NCBI RefSeq assembly: GCF_016650035.1
Contig: NZ_JAENWM010000001.1
Coordinates: 62,001 to 126,000, forward strand
From: Clostridium sp.
Lineage (GTDB): Bacteria > Bacillota > Clostridia > Clostridiales > Clostridiaceae
Direction: 5' to 3'
DNA: 64,000 nucleotides
A program made the position numbers and the translations under genes. The notes under the pieces were generated by a model. The model was given only the letters and a program-made list of their open reading frames with translations. It was not told where the DNA came from and searched no databases. Below, piece after piece: positions 8,983 through 19,159 of the stretch (positions within the stretch are counted from its first letter, which is position 1; every line of letters begins with the position of its first letter).

Positions 8983-10236
8983 ATGCAGGATAATAATGAT
9001 ATTAAAGTAGCGATAGGGTTTGCCACAGGTAGAAAGAGTTTTCAAAAAGTGCTGAGAACTAACATAAAAAACTGGAAGGAATCTGGGCTTGTAGCAAATA
9101 AAAGGATTAGTTTAAATCTTTTTGTTGCATATGATCTTTTTTATCGTAAAACAAAAATAACGGATTACACTAATGTACACCCAGATTTAGTGAAGAATAT
9201 TGATAGTAGCTTGTTTATAGGAAGTGAGGAAACAAAGGAAGAAATTGACTATTTAATCAGGGAAAATGTGCTGAATATTGATGAAATTCATATGATTTTT
9301 GGTAAGGGTTATGCGGCGCAGCGTAATGCTGTACTGTATAACGCTATAAAAAAAGATATGGATTATCTAGTTTTTCTTGATGACGACGAATACCCGATGG
9401 CAGTGACTAATACCAGGAATACTGCAATTTGGGGAGGTCAGCATGTTATAGCACAACACCTTAAATATATTACCGAAGCGGATATGACCCACGGAAATCA
9501 CTGCGGTTACATATCCCCTATTCCATATATGGAGTTTAACGATACTATGACAGAAAGCGATTTCCGATCTTTTATTGAAGCTATTAGTAACGATATCGTT
9601 AACTGGGACAAATTGAAAGATGTTATGAAGAATGGCGGGGTAACTTATGCGGATACAAACGTATTGACCAGAGAAGGTGCTATAGAGGTGGAGGAAATAA
9701 ACCGTTCTAAATTTATTTCAGGGGCTAATTTATGTATTAACCTTACGAAACCACTACGTATTTTTCCGTTTTACAATCCGCCAGGTGCTAGAGGAGAGGA
9801 TACTTTTTTAAGTACTTGTCTAAGTGATCGAAAGATTATGCGAGTGCCATGTTATACATTTCATGATGGATTTTCAACATATAATCATCTTTTAGAAGGT
9901 GTTCTTCCAATCAAATTGAAGTTTATAAAAGCTGATTCAGATAAGATTACCACTCGCTTTTATAATGCATGTATAGGATGGGTTCGTTATAAGCCATTAC
10001 TACTATATATAACTCAGCCAGAGCAATACGCGGAAAAGATTAAAGATATGCGAGAACAGCTCAGTGTTACACTACCTAAAATCTGTGCTTATTTCGGAAA
10101 GCCAGAGTTTATGAATGTCTTAGCTGAACTAGATAAATATAATAAAAATGTGGAGAAACATTATAGTGAATTTGTTGAAACAAAGCGTATTTGGGCAAAA
10201 ATTATGGAACATTTTTCGCAACGAAAACAAGAATAG
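8983..10236 (+). CDS. glycosyltransferase-like protein
   Basis: VAIGFATGRKSFQKVLRTNI...DMDYLVFLDDDEYP acidic motif; family assignment tentative. Confidence 0.5.
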   Translation: MQDNNDIKVAIGFATGRKSFQKVLRTNIKNWKESGLVANKRISLNLFVAYDLFYRKTKITDYTNVHPDLVKNIDSSLFIGSEETKEEIDYLIRENVLNIDEIHMIFGKGYAAQRNAVLYNAIKKDMDYLVFLDDDEYPMAVTNTRNTAIWGGQHVIAQHLKYITEADMTHGNHCGYISPIPYMEFNDTMTESDFRSFIEAISNDIVNWDKLKDVMKNGGVTYADTNVLTREGAIEVEEINRSKFISGANLCINLTKPLRIFPFYNPPGARGEDTFLSTCLSDRKIMRVPCYTFHDGFSTYNHLLEGVLPIKLKFIKADSDKITTRFYNACIGWVRYKPLLLYITQPEQYAEKIKDMREQLSVTLPKICAYFGKPEFMNVLAELDKYNKNVEKHYSEFVETKRIWAKIMEHFSQRKQE

Positions 10237-10276
10237 TAGAGGATCTAGCATGATGATAAATGCTAGATTTTTTTGT
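10237..10276 (+). terminator. intrinsic terminator
   Basis: ATCTAGCAT...ATGCTAGAT + T7. Confidence 0.75.
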
Positions 10277-10415
10277 GTCTACCCCAATGGAGGTTTTTGT
10301 TAAATTAAAAGTTATCATTAATTTCCTGATTATCCATATAGAATAAATATAAATACTGATATATTATAAATATTGTGATAAAATATTAATGTATTAGATT
10401 TGAGAGGGGATAACG

Positions 10416-10949
10416 ATGATTACTATAAAAAAGATATTTCAAGATTGGATTTTGCCTATAATTGCAGCTATTATAATAGCATTTATTATAAATAAGCTAA
10501 TTTTCTTTAATGTAACGGTGCCAACGGGATCAATGCTCCCAACCATAAATTTAAATGATAAAATTTTAGTGACAAGGGTTCATAATAAAAGTAACCTTGA
10601 ACACGGTGATATAGTAGTCTTTCATTCTGATGAATTAGGCGATGATGAATCAGGGGAAGATTTAATAAAGAGGCTTATTGGGCTACCCAATGATGAAGTG
10701 GATATTAAGGAAGATGGATCAGTATATATAAATGGAACAAAAACAGATGAGAGTTATGTTTTATATCCAGGTGGGAAAGCAGGAATAAAATTTAAAGTAC
10801 CAGAGAACAGCTATTTTTTTCTTGGAGACAATAGAGCAAATTCTAAAGATGCGAGATATTGGGAACAACCGTTTATAGATGAGAGTGATATAATGGGAAA
10901 AGCAAGAATCGTAATTAGTCCTTTTAGTAGATTTGGAAAATTAAAATAA
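10416..10949 (+). CDS. lepB: signal peptidase I
   Basis: N-terminal TM; VPTGSMLPTINLNDKILVTRV; DLIKRLIGLPNDEV; YFFLGDNRANSKDARYW. Confidence 0.95.
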   Translation: MITIKKIFQDWILPIIAAIIIAFIINKLIFFNVTVPTGSMLPTINLNDKILVTRVHNKSNLEHGDIVVFHSDELGDDESGEDLIKRLIGLPNDEVDIKEDGSVYINGTKTDESYVLYPGGKAGIKFKVPENSYFFLGDNRANSKDARYWEQPFIDESDIMGKARIVISPFSRFGKLK

Positions 10950-10950
10950 A

Positions 10951-11000
10951 AAAATAGCAGAAGTATAAAATGCAATTTTATACTTCTGCTATTTTCATTT
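10951..11000. terminator. long-stem terminator after lepB
   Basis: perfect 21-bp stem AAAATAGCAGAAGTATAAAAT-GCA-ATTTTATACTTCTGCTATTTT. Confidence 0.85.
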
Positions 11001-11119
11001 TTTTGAAAATGATTTATTAAAAGTGACAAAACCTTTATAATGGCTGAATTCAAAATTGGGAAAAATTAATTAGTATTTTTTTAGATTGGTTAAACAAACT
11101 ATATATATTAATAGAATAT

Positions 11120-13072
11120 TTGAGAAATGGAGGATACATAATGGAGAAAAACAAAAAACTTTCCAGTACTGCTTACGGCGGTATTAAAGGTGACGATTAT
11201 TTACCCTTTGTACCAACAAGTCAAGCAATGCCAGAAACAACTGCAATATCTTTAATAATAGGTATGATTTTTGCAATGATATTTGCGGCTGCAAACACAT
11301 ATTTAGGCCTCAAAGTAGGTTTAACGGTTTCAGCTGGTATTCCAGGAGCAATTTTAGCTACAGGATTACTTAAAGGTTTATTTAAAAGGAATAATATATT
11401 AGAGGCCAATATGGTAGCTTCAATTGCTGCAATGGGTGAATCCATTGCAGGTGGAGTTATATTTATACTTCCAGCGATTCTTCTTTGGGGAATGGATTTA
11501 AAACTTTCTACTATAGTTGTTGTAACACTTCTTGGAGGACTTTTAGGAGTATTCTTTGTTTCACCACTTAGAAGATTCTTAATAGTTGAAGAGCATGGTG
11601 AACTTATTTATCCAGAAAGTATGGCGGCTGCTGAAGTTCTTGTAACTGGCAGTGAAGGTGGAGCAGGATTTAAAACAGTATTAACAGGTCTTGTAGCAGG
11701 AGCTCTTTACAAGATATTTTCTGGGGGATTTAAATTCTGGCTTGAAGAAGCTGAATGGACGATTAAGCCAATGCAAGGAACAATATTTGGGTTTAGTACA
11801 TTAGCATCTCTCATGGGGGTTGGTTATATAGTTGGACTTAGAGTCTCACTTTATATGTTTGGTGGTGCTGTAGTAGCATGGCTTGGACTTATGCCATTAA
11901 TAATGTATGTTGGGCATGGACTTCAATCACCATTATTTCCATCAGTTAAGATTATTAGTGAAATGGGAGCATGGGAAATTTGGAGTAGTTATATAAGATA
12001 TATAGGTGCTGGTGCCGTTGCAGCAGGTGGATTTATAAGTCTAGGGAAATCGGCTCCAACTATTATAAAATCATTTAAGTCAGCTATGTCTGGTATTGGA
12101 GCAGCTGGTTCAAAAGTTCAAAAAAGAACAGAGGTTGACGTGCCACTAACTTGGGTTATAGGCGTAGCAGTATTAGTATTTTTATTGTCATGGTTATTAC
12201 CAATAATTAATGTTGGTATAATTGGTTCAATAATGGTAGTTGTATTTTCATTCTTCTTCTCAGTTGTATCAGCTAGAATGGTTGGTATAATTGGAGCATC
12301 AAATAATCCGGTTTCAGGAATGACTATAGCCACATTGCTATTTGTGACATCAGTATTAAAGCTTACAGGTAATGTTTCTGATAAAGGAATGGTTGTAGCC
12401 GTTATTATAGGTGGTATAGTTTGTGTTGCTATTGCTGTTGCTGGTGGTACTGCACAAAGCTTAAAAACAACTTATGTTATTGGAGGCACTCCCAAAAACG
12501 TACAAATAGGTATGTTTTTAGGAATAGTTGCATCGGCTGCAGTTGTTGGTGCAGTAGTATTAATGCTTCATAGCACTTACGGTATAGGTAGCAAAGAAGT
12601 TGCTGCACCGCAAGCTACATTAATGTCAATGGTTATAAAAGGAGTACTTACTGGTGATCTTCCATGGGCCCTTGTATATGTTGGAATTGCAATTGCAGTA
12701 TTCTGTGAACTTGCAGGACTCCCAATACTTCCAGTTGCACTTGGATTGTATTTGCCAATACATTTAAGCTCAGCTATTCTAGCTGGTGGTATTATTAGAT
12801 TAGCAGTTGAAAAGAAATTTAAGAAAGACGAAGCACGACAAAAGACGCAAGTTGAAAGAGGCATACTACTTGCATCAGGGATTGTTGCAGGAGACGCACT
12901 GATGGGTATAGTTGTTGCAGGAGTTGCAACAGTAGGCCTTGACATAGGATTTGGAGCTAAGTTAATTCCAAGTTTAGCAGGAAATGCAACGTTCTCTACA
13001 CTTATATTCTTTGGATTAGGATTATGGATTTACATGTTTGCTATAAAAGTAGATGAAACTCCTGTTAAATAA
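11120..13072 (+). CDS. OPT family oligopeptide transporter
   Basis: about 640-aa multi-TM protein; DYLPFVPTSQAMPETTAISLIIGMIFAMIFAAANTYLGLKVGLTVSAGIPGAI; start likely at 11141 (MEKNKK). Confidence 0.9.
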   Translation: MRNGGYIMEKNKKLSSTAYGGIKGDDYLPFVPTSQAMPETTAISLIIGMIFAMIFAAANTYLGLKVGLTVSAGIPGAILATGLLKGLFKRNNILEANMVASIAAMGESIAGGVIFILPAILLWGMDLKLSTIVVVTLLGGLLGVFFVSPLRRFLIVEEHGELIYPESMAAAEVLVTGSEGGAGFKTVLTGLVAGALYKIFSGGFKFWLEEAEWTIKPMQGTIFGFSTLASLMGVGYIVGLRVSLYMFGGAVVAWLGLMPLIMYVGHGLQSPLFPSVKIISEMGAWEIWSSYIRYIGAGAVAAGGFISLGKSAPTIIKSFKSAMSGIGAAGSKVQKRTEVDVPLTWVIGVAVLVFLLSWLLPIINVGIIGSIMVVVFSFFFSVVSARMVGIIGASNNPVSGMTIATLLFVTSVLKLTGNVSDKGMVVAVIIGGIVCVAIAVAGGTAQSLKTTYVIGGTPKNVQIGMFLGIVASAAVVGAVVLMLHSTYGIGSKEVAAPQATLMSMVIKGVLTGDLPWALVYVGIAIAVFCELAGLPILPVALGLYLPIHLSSAILAGGIIRLAVEKKFKKDEARQKTQVERGILLASGIVAGDALMGIVVAGVATVGLDIGFGAKLIPSLAGNATFSTLIFFGLGLWIYMFAIKVDETPVK

Positions 13073-13156
13073 TATAGAGTATATATTATTTAAATTAAGA
13101 CATAATAAAAATAAAATATAAGTTAAGGGCCGTTATGGCTCTTAACTGTTTTGTAG

Positions 13157-13528
13157 GTGAAATATATGTTTAATAATAAAGACAAAGATAAGTCAAAAGA
13201 AAATTTTTTACTTTATAGACCACTTAGAAAAATTGAACTATGGGATGTAAATGATGAAAAAGTAAAATTGTTTTTTCACCATAACAAGCCAATAGAAAGA
13301 TGTTTGAGGTGGCTCATAAGAAAACCAAAAGTTAATGATATAGTGCTTGACGCACGAGGTTCTATGGTATGGATACTTTGTGATGGAAATAATACTGTTT
13401 ATGATATAGCCCAAACCATGGTGGAAAAATTTAATGAAACTGAGCAGGAATCTATTGATAAATTAATTATGTTTGTAAGATATTTATCTAGAAGCGGATG
13501 GATTACTTTTGAAAATAAAAAAATATAG
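13157..13528 (+). CDS. PqqD family protein
   Basis: PKVNDIVLDARGSMVWILCDGNNTVYDIAQTMVEKFNE. Confidence 0.75.
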   Translation: MKYMFNNKDKDKSKENFLLYRPLRKIELWDVNDEKVKLFFHHNKPIERCLRWLIRKPKVNDIVLDARGSMVWILCDGNNTVYDIAQTMVEKFNETEQESIDKLIMFVRYLSRSGWITFENKKI

Positions 13529-13625
13529 AATGATATGTTATACTATAAATAAATCGCTTTAGTGGGATTAAGCTACATTAGTAGCTTAATCTACAAAAGT
13601 GGACTGTTAATGGAGGTAAAATGTT

Positions 13626-15017
13626 ATGGAATTAAATAATTTAATTGACGCTATGCAACAGGATATCATTGTGTCTACACAGGAGATAATAAGAATCAAG
13701 AGTGTAGAGAGTGAACCAAAACCTGGTATGCCTTTTGGAGAAGGTGTAGCTAAATCACTAGAATGTGCTTTAAACACTGCAAAAAAAATAGGATTTCATA
13801 CAGTTAACTTAGATGGTTATGTTGGATATGCAGAGTATGGACAAGGAGAAGATTATGTTGTAGCATTAGGCCATTTAGACGTTGTTCCTGAAGGGGATGG
13901 TTGGATTCACCCACCTTATGCTGCAGAAATTCACGATGGTAAAATGTATGGACGTGGAACTACAGATGATAAAGGACCAATAATGGCGACACTTTATGGA
14001 TTAAAAGCGCTTAAAGATGCTAAACTTCCTATTTCTAAAAGAATTAGAGTTTTATTTGGAACTAATGAAGAAACAGGAAGCAAGGAACTTGAATATTATT
14101 TAGAAAGAGAAAAAGCGCCAGTTGCTGGTTTTACACCAGATGCAGATTATCCAATAATAAATGGAGAAAAAGGTATAACTATTTTTAATATAGTTAAAGA
14201 TTTTAATAATAAGAATAAAAGTGAAAACTATATAAAGTATATTAAGGGTGGCACAGTAGCTAACATAGTACCTGAATATTGTGAAGCTGGAATTGTAACT
14301 GTTGATCCGCAAAGTATTATTAAATCAATGGAATCTTTTGCAAAAGATACGGATTATAAACTTTCTTCTGAAGTTAAAGAAGATATGGTAATAATTAAAT
14401 CTGAGGGTGAAGCAGCTCATGGAAGTTTACCAGAGCTTGGGACGAACGCCATAATGCAGCTATTTGCTTTCCTTGGAACTATTGACCTTGGATTAAATGA
14501 TGTGTCATCATTTGTAGAATTTTTAAATGAAAACATAGGTATGGAAATACATGGAGAGTCTTTTGGTGTTTGTCTGGAAGATGACAATTCAGGTAAATTA
14601 TCATTTAATGTTGGAGTAGTAAATATGGATGAAAATTCAGCTACATTAATATTAAATTTAAGATATCCTGTAACAAACAAATTAGAAGATATGATGAATC
14701 CATTTAATAGTAGGATAGAAGGAACTGGAATAAAGGTAGAAAAGTTTGAACATCAAGAACCATTATTCTTTTCACCAGATAGCCCAATTATTAAAGCCCT
14801 TCAAAAAGTTTACACTGATCAAACTGGAGAAGAAGCTAAATTAGTATCTATCGGTGGAGGCACTTATGCTAAAGAAATGCCTAACACTGTAGCTTTTTGA
14901 CCGATGTTTCCAGGAGAGCCAGATACTATTCATAAAAGAAATGAATATATTACAATAGATAATTTAATTAAAAATGCTAAAATATATGCTCACGCATTGT
15001 ATGAACTGGCAAAGTGA
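13626..15017 (+). pseudogene. pepV: dipeptidase PepV (M20 family) interrupted by in-frame TGA at 14898-14900
   Basis: ALGHLDVVPEGDGW, YGRGTTDDKGPIMATLYGLKAL, FGTNEETGSKELEYY; after ...GGTYAKEMPNTVAF* the frame continues PMFPGEPDTIHKRNEYITIDNLIKNAKIYAHALYELAK* to 15017. Confidence 0.88.
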
Positions 15018-15019
15018 AA

Positions 15020-15060
15020 ATTAGGCCTATATCTTTTTTATAAGATATAGGTCTAAAATT
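15020..15060. terminator. terminator-like hairpin
   Basis: AGGCCTATATCTT...AAGATATAGGTCT. Confidence 0.65.
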
Positions 15061-15189
15061 TATAAAAATCTATAGCATTAATATGTTTATAGAGGTATAA
15101 TAAAATATTGAACTATAAATAATTTATATAATAATTTATAAAAAGGTTGAATTCTATTAAAAATATAAAAGTATTAGTGAGGGATAATT

Positions 15190-16278
15190 GTGAAAATACA
15201 AGATATTAAGATAGGAAAGATCAATACTCCGCTGTTAAGACCATATAGAATAGGAAAGAAAATTCTTGATTTTTCCGATGAAATAGTTATAAAAATAATT
15301 ACAGATACAGGGGAAATAGGGTACGGAAGTGCAACTCCAACACCTTTAATAACAGGTGAAACAGAGTATTCAATTATGGGAGCAATAAATTATATTAAAC
15401 ATGATATTTTAGGGTTAGATATTGATAACCTAGAAGAAATTATGAAGGTAATCCATAATTCTATTTTTGCAAATAATAGTGCTAAGGCAGGCATTGATAT
15501 GGCTATATATGATTTGCTTTGTAAAAAATATGGAATTCCACTTTATAAATTTTTGGGGGGATATAAAACTACATTAACTACAGATATCACAATAGCAAAT
15601 GGTACAGTTGAACAAATGGTAAGTAAATCATTAGAAGCTATAATGGATAATTATACTTATTTAAAGGTGAAAGTTGGAAATGATATAGAGCATGATATAG
15701 CCAGAGTTAAAGCAGTAAGAAAAGCAGTTAGGAAGGGAATAAAAATAAGAGTAGATGCTAATCAAGGCTGGAGACCAAAGGAAGCTGTAAGCATTATTAG
15801 GAAGTTTGAAGATATGGATCTTGATATTGAGTTTGTTGAACAGCCAGTTAATTCTTGGGATATAGATGGACTAAAATATGTTACAGACAATGTGGAAACA
15901 AAAATTCTTGCAGATGAATCAGTTTTTGGTCCATCAGATGCCTTTAAGATAATTGAAAAAAGAGCAGCGGACCTTATAAGCATAAAGCTTATGAAGTGTG
16001 GCGGAATAAATAATGCAATAAAGATATATAATATGGCAGAAAACATGGGTATAAGATGCATGATGGGATGTATGTTAGAAAGTAGAATAGGCATAACCGC
16101 AGCAGCTAGTTTTGCAGCGTCTAGGTCTAATATGGTTAAAGCGGATTTAGATACTATGTTATATTTTAAAAAAGATTCAGTAATTGGTGGAGCCTCTGTT
16201 ATCGGAAATAAGATAACTGTTAATGATGCGCCAGGTCTTGGAATTTGTGATATTATTGGATGGAAAGAAATTATATAA
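15190..16278 (+). CDS. dipeptide epimerase (enolase superfamily, L-Ala-D/L-Glu epimerase-like)
   Basis: YLKVKVGN, RVDANQGW, ILADESVFGP, DLISIKLMKCGGINNAIKI; GTG start. Confidence 0.9.
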   Translation: MKIQDIKIGKINTPLLRPYRIGKKILDFSDEIVIKIITDTGEIGYGSATPTPLITGETEYSIMGAINYIKHDILGLDIDNLEEIMKVIHNSIFANNSAKAGIDMAIYDLLCKKYGIPLYKFLGGYKTTLTTDITIANGTVEQMVSKSLEAIMDNYTYLKVKVGNDIEHDIARVKAVRKAVRKGIKIRVDANQGWRPKEAVSIIRKFEDMDLDIEFVEQPVNSWDIDGLKYVTDNVETKILADESVFGPSDAFKIIEKRAADLISIKLMKCGGINNAIKIYNMAENMGIRCMMGCMLESRIGITAAASFAASRSNMVKADLDTMLYFKKDSVIGGASVIGNKITVNDAPGLGICDIIGWKEII

Positions 16279-16281
16279 ACA

Positions 16282-18492
16282 TTGAAAATTTATAAAAAAT
16301 ATAATGATTTAAACGGGGTGATAGGTTTGGATACTAATGAATATGATATGAATGCTAGTCTCATAGAATTGGAACTTAAAAAACAGTTGGAATTTAATAT
16401 AGAAGAGGAAAAATTAAAGAGTGCTTCTGAAATTATTAGTGAAGAAATTCTTAATTATATCCAAAAGAGAAAGGAAATATTACAATATATTTTAGACTAT
16501 AGGGAAAAGGTAATTGAAGACTATAGAGACGATGAAGATATGGTAATAGAGTACTTTGATCATGAAAGATACGTTATGGAAGAAGCCTTTAAAACAATAG
16601 ATAGAAGACTTAAAGAATTAACCGCGCTTAAGAGTTCTCCTTATTTTGGAAGAATTGATTTTTCCGAAGAAGATTTTGGTATTGAGAAAATGTATATTGG
16701 AAGATTTGGAGTTACTCCACAAAATACATTTGAACCACTAATAGTAGATTGGAGGGCACCGGTTGCATCACTATATTATACCGGATCTTTAGGTGAAGCT
16801 TCTTATGATGCTCCTAAGGAAAAGATACTAGTAAACATTTTAGCTAAAAGGCAATATATTATAAAAAAGGCAAAGCTTATGGGTATGTTTGACTCAGCTT
16901 TAGATATAAAAGACGAAATACTCCAAATGGTGCTTAGTAGTAACGCTTCTGAAAAGCTAAAAGATATAATAATGACAATACAAAAGGAACAAGATGATTT
17001 AATAAGACAACCAAGAATTAAGACTATTGTAGTGGATGGGGTGGCAGGCAGTGGTAAAACCACAATTGCTCTTCATAGGGTTGCTTATTTGCTTTATAAT
17101 TATAGAAAGGTACTTCAAGATAAGGTTTTGATACTAGGTCCTAATAATGTATTTATGGAATATATATCTACAGTGCTCCCAAGTCTTGGAGAATCAGGAG
17201 TTAAGCAAACAACTTTTAGAGACTTTGCCTTCGATATTTTAGAGATTGATGAAGTGATGAGCCTAAAAGAATACATGGAAAAAGTGCTTGGTGGCGAACG
17301 TGAATTTGTACAAGATATTATGTACAAAAATTCTAAAGAATATAAATATTTACTTGATGATGCAATAGAAAAATTAGATATTGATTACTTTAAAATAGAA
17401 GATTTGATTTTTATGGACCAAAATATATTATCCAAAGAGGACATAGCTGAAATGTTCCACTATCATTATAAAACTATGCCACTATTTAGAAGAAGTAAGA
17501 AAATTAAAAGGATTATTTACTCGAAAATTAGAGATGCTAGAGATGAAAAAGTTAGAGCTATACAAAAGGAATATGAAAAAGCTGTGCAGTCTTTATCTGA
17601 GGAAGAACAGGATTTCAAAGTAAATAACTTAGACTTTAATAGAAGAATTAATATTCGAGAAGTTGTTAAAGCGATAATAGATTTAAAAAGAAATCTAACT
17701 TGGATACAAAATGGAAACTGTGTGGAATTATACAACAAAATAAATGGGTATAAAAGGTTAACTGAAAATGATTTAGCCGGTATTTTGTATGTTAAAATCA
17801 GGCTAGAGGGAATAAAAATTTCTGAGGAAATAAAACATGTAGTAATAGATGAAGCACAGGATTATAATCAACTACAATTCTTAGTAATAAAGGAATTAAC
17901 AAGGTGCGCTTCATTAACTATAGTTGGGGATAGTAACCAAAGAATGATTCCATATGATGGGAATATTCCTATGCTTGATATAAAAAATATACTCCCAGAA
18001 TTAAATGTTGAAGAGTTTAGATTAAATACTAGCTATAGGTCTACTGTAGAAATTATGGAGTATGCTAATAAATATTTAAATTCAGAACCTATTGTTCCTA
18101 TAGTAAGAAATGGTGAAATGGTTACGGAAAATTCAATTTCTAATGTGGATGAACTTAAAAGTTTTATTATTCAAAAGACTGAACAGTTTAAAAGTAGAGT
18201 TTATGAGAATATCGCGATTATCTGTAAAGATATAAAAGAGACAGAAAAAATATTTGATATAACTCGGGATATTGCCGGTATTAAGATTATAAACAGTGAA
18301 AATGCAGTGTATCATAGTGGACTTGTTGTAATTCCATCATATTTTGCCAAGGGTCTTGAGTTTGACGCTGTTATCATGGTGTTAGATGAACCAGGTGGTA
18401 TGGGCGAATATAAACAAGAGGATAAACTTAGATACGTTATGGCAACTAGGGCGCTACATGAGCTTCATGTGGTGGTGAAAAGTTCATTCTAA
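16282..18492 (+). CDS. helD: UvrD-like helicase, HelD (RNA polymerase recycling) family
   Basis: VDGVAGSGKTTIALHRVAYLLY Walker A; HVVIDEAQDYNQLQF; VGDSNQRMIPYDG; alternative TTG start at 16327. Confidence 0.85.
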   Translation: MKIYKKYNDLNGVIGLDTNEYDMNASLIELELKKQLEFNIEEEKLKSASEIISEEILNYIQKRKEILQYILDYREKVIEDYRDDEDMVIEYFDHERYVMEEAFKTIDRRLKELTALKSSPYFGRIDFSEEDFGIEKMYIGRFGVTPQNTFEPLIVDWRAPVASLYYTGSLGEASYDAPKEKILVNILAKRQYIIKKAKLMGMFDSALDIKDEILQMVLSSNASEKLKDIIMTIQKEQDDLIRQPRIKTIVVDGVAGSGKTTIALHRVAYLLYNYRKVLQDKVLILGPNNVFMEYISTVLPSLGESGVKQTTFRDFAFDILEIDEVMSLKEYMEKVLGGEREFVQDIMYKNSKEYKYLLDDAIEKLDIDYFKIEDLIFMDQNILSKEDIAEMFHYHYKTMPLFRRSKKIKRIIYSKIRDARDEKVRAIQKEYEKAVQSLSEEEQDFKVNNLDFNRRINIREVVKAIIDLKRNLTWIQNGNCVELYNKINGYKRLTENDLAGILYVKIRLEGIKISEEIKHVVIDEAQDYNQLQFLVIKELTRCASLTIVGDSNQRMIPYDGNIPMLDIKNILPELNVEEFRLNTSYRSTVEIMEYANKYLNSEPIVPIVRNGEMVTENSISNVDELKSFIIQKTEQFKSRVYENIAIICKDIKETEKIFDITRDIAGIKIINSENAVYHSGLVVIPSYFAKGLEFDAVIMVLDEPGGMGEYKQEDKLRYVMATRALHELHVVVKSSF

Positions 18493-18504
18493 ATTGGACT
18501 AAAA

Positions 18505-18740
18505 ATTTTTCTTGGAGTATGCTTTAACGAAAAGTATATATTGCTTGAATGCTTTCGCATCGCTAAGTAATTCTAAAATTTATTTTACTGAAAGATACTA
18601 AAAATTACAAACTCGCTAACGCTCAAATATGTAATTTTCTTAACGTCTCTTCCACTAAAATAAATTGTGAATTACTAAAGCTTGCTCAAATGCATTCTGC
18701 GCAATATATACTTTTGTTAGCGTGCTCTAAGAAAAAAAGA
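18505..18740. repeat. about 235-bp foldback (imperfect inverted) repeat, copy 1
   Basis: left arm CTTGGAGTATGCTTTAACGAAAAGTATATATTGC...CTAAGTAATTCTAAAATTTATTTTA is inversely repeated as TAAAATAAATTGTGAATTACTAAAG...GCGCAATATATACTTTTGTTAGCGTGCTCTAAG; core ACAAACTCGCTAACGCTCAAATATGT. Confidence 0.85.
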
Positions 18741-18754
18741 GTTTAATTGAAAGT

Positions 18755-18796
18755 GAAGATTGGGATGAACTATCGGCTTAGTTCGTCCCAATCTTC
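18755..18796. terminator. terminator hairpin overlapping the 3' end of the 18770 CDS
   Basis: GAAGATTGGGATGAACTA / TAGTTCGTCCCAATCTTC, 18-bp stem with one G-U pair. Confidence 0.8.
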
Positions 18797-19135
18797 AATA
18801 ATTTCATATAATGCTACCATCGTACTAACCTTATCCTCACTGGCTATGGAAGCGCGAAGTCTGGCTATGTTTAAACTTATATTATATATTTCATCTCTTT
18901 CTACGCTAAATTGAATGCGTGGTATGATTTTTTTCCAAGCTGAATCAATACTAGTAATATCTTGATTAAGCATATCCCATTTTTCATCCTTTACGTGTTC
19001 TATAGAAATTTGAGTATAAGCAATTACATCTTCTGAAGAGTTACGAGGCTTTTTTAAATAACTGCCGCTTAGCATTATTAATACAAAGAGTGTTAAAGTA
19101 ATTATTGGTATAGAATATGATATAAATTTTTTCAT
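18770..19135 (-). CDS. DUF4363-like small membrane-anchored protein
   Basis: N-terminal TM; 121 aa; position next to a YetF/DUF421 gene. Confidence 0.6.
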   Translation of the reverse strand: MKKFISYSIPIITLTLFVLIMLSGSYLKKPRNSSEDVIAYTQISIEHVKDEKWDMLNQDITSIDSAWKKIIPRIQFSVERDEIYNISLNIARLRASIASEDKVSTMVALYEIIEDWDELSR

Positions 19136-19159
19136 AAATTCAAACTACCCCTTTATATT

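Noticed and set aside
12118-12945. 71-aa and 122-aa minus-strand ORFs inside the OPT transporter
   Set aside because: Ile/Thr/Pro-rich antisense shadows of a hydrophobic coding frame; no start context or family signal.
14898-14900. Selenocysteine or other UGA recoding in pepV
   Set aside because: The expected residue is Gly in GPMFPGEPD, not Cys/Sec, and no SECIS-like hairpin is evident; mutation or sequencing error is simpler.
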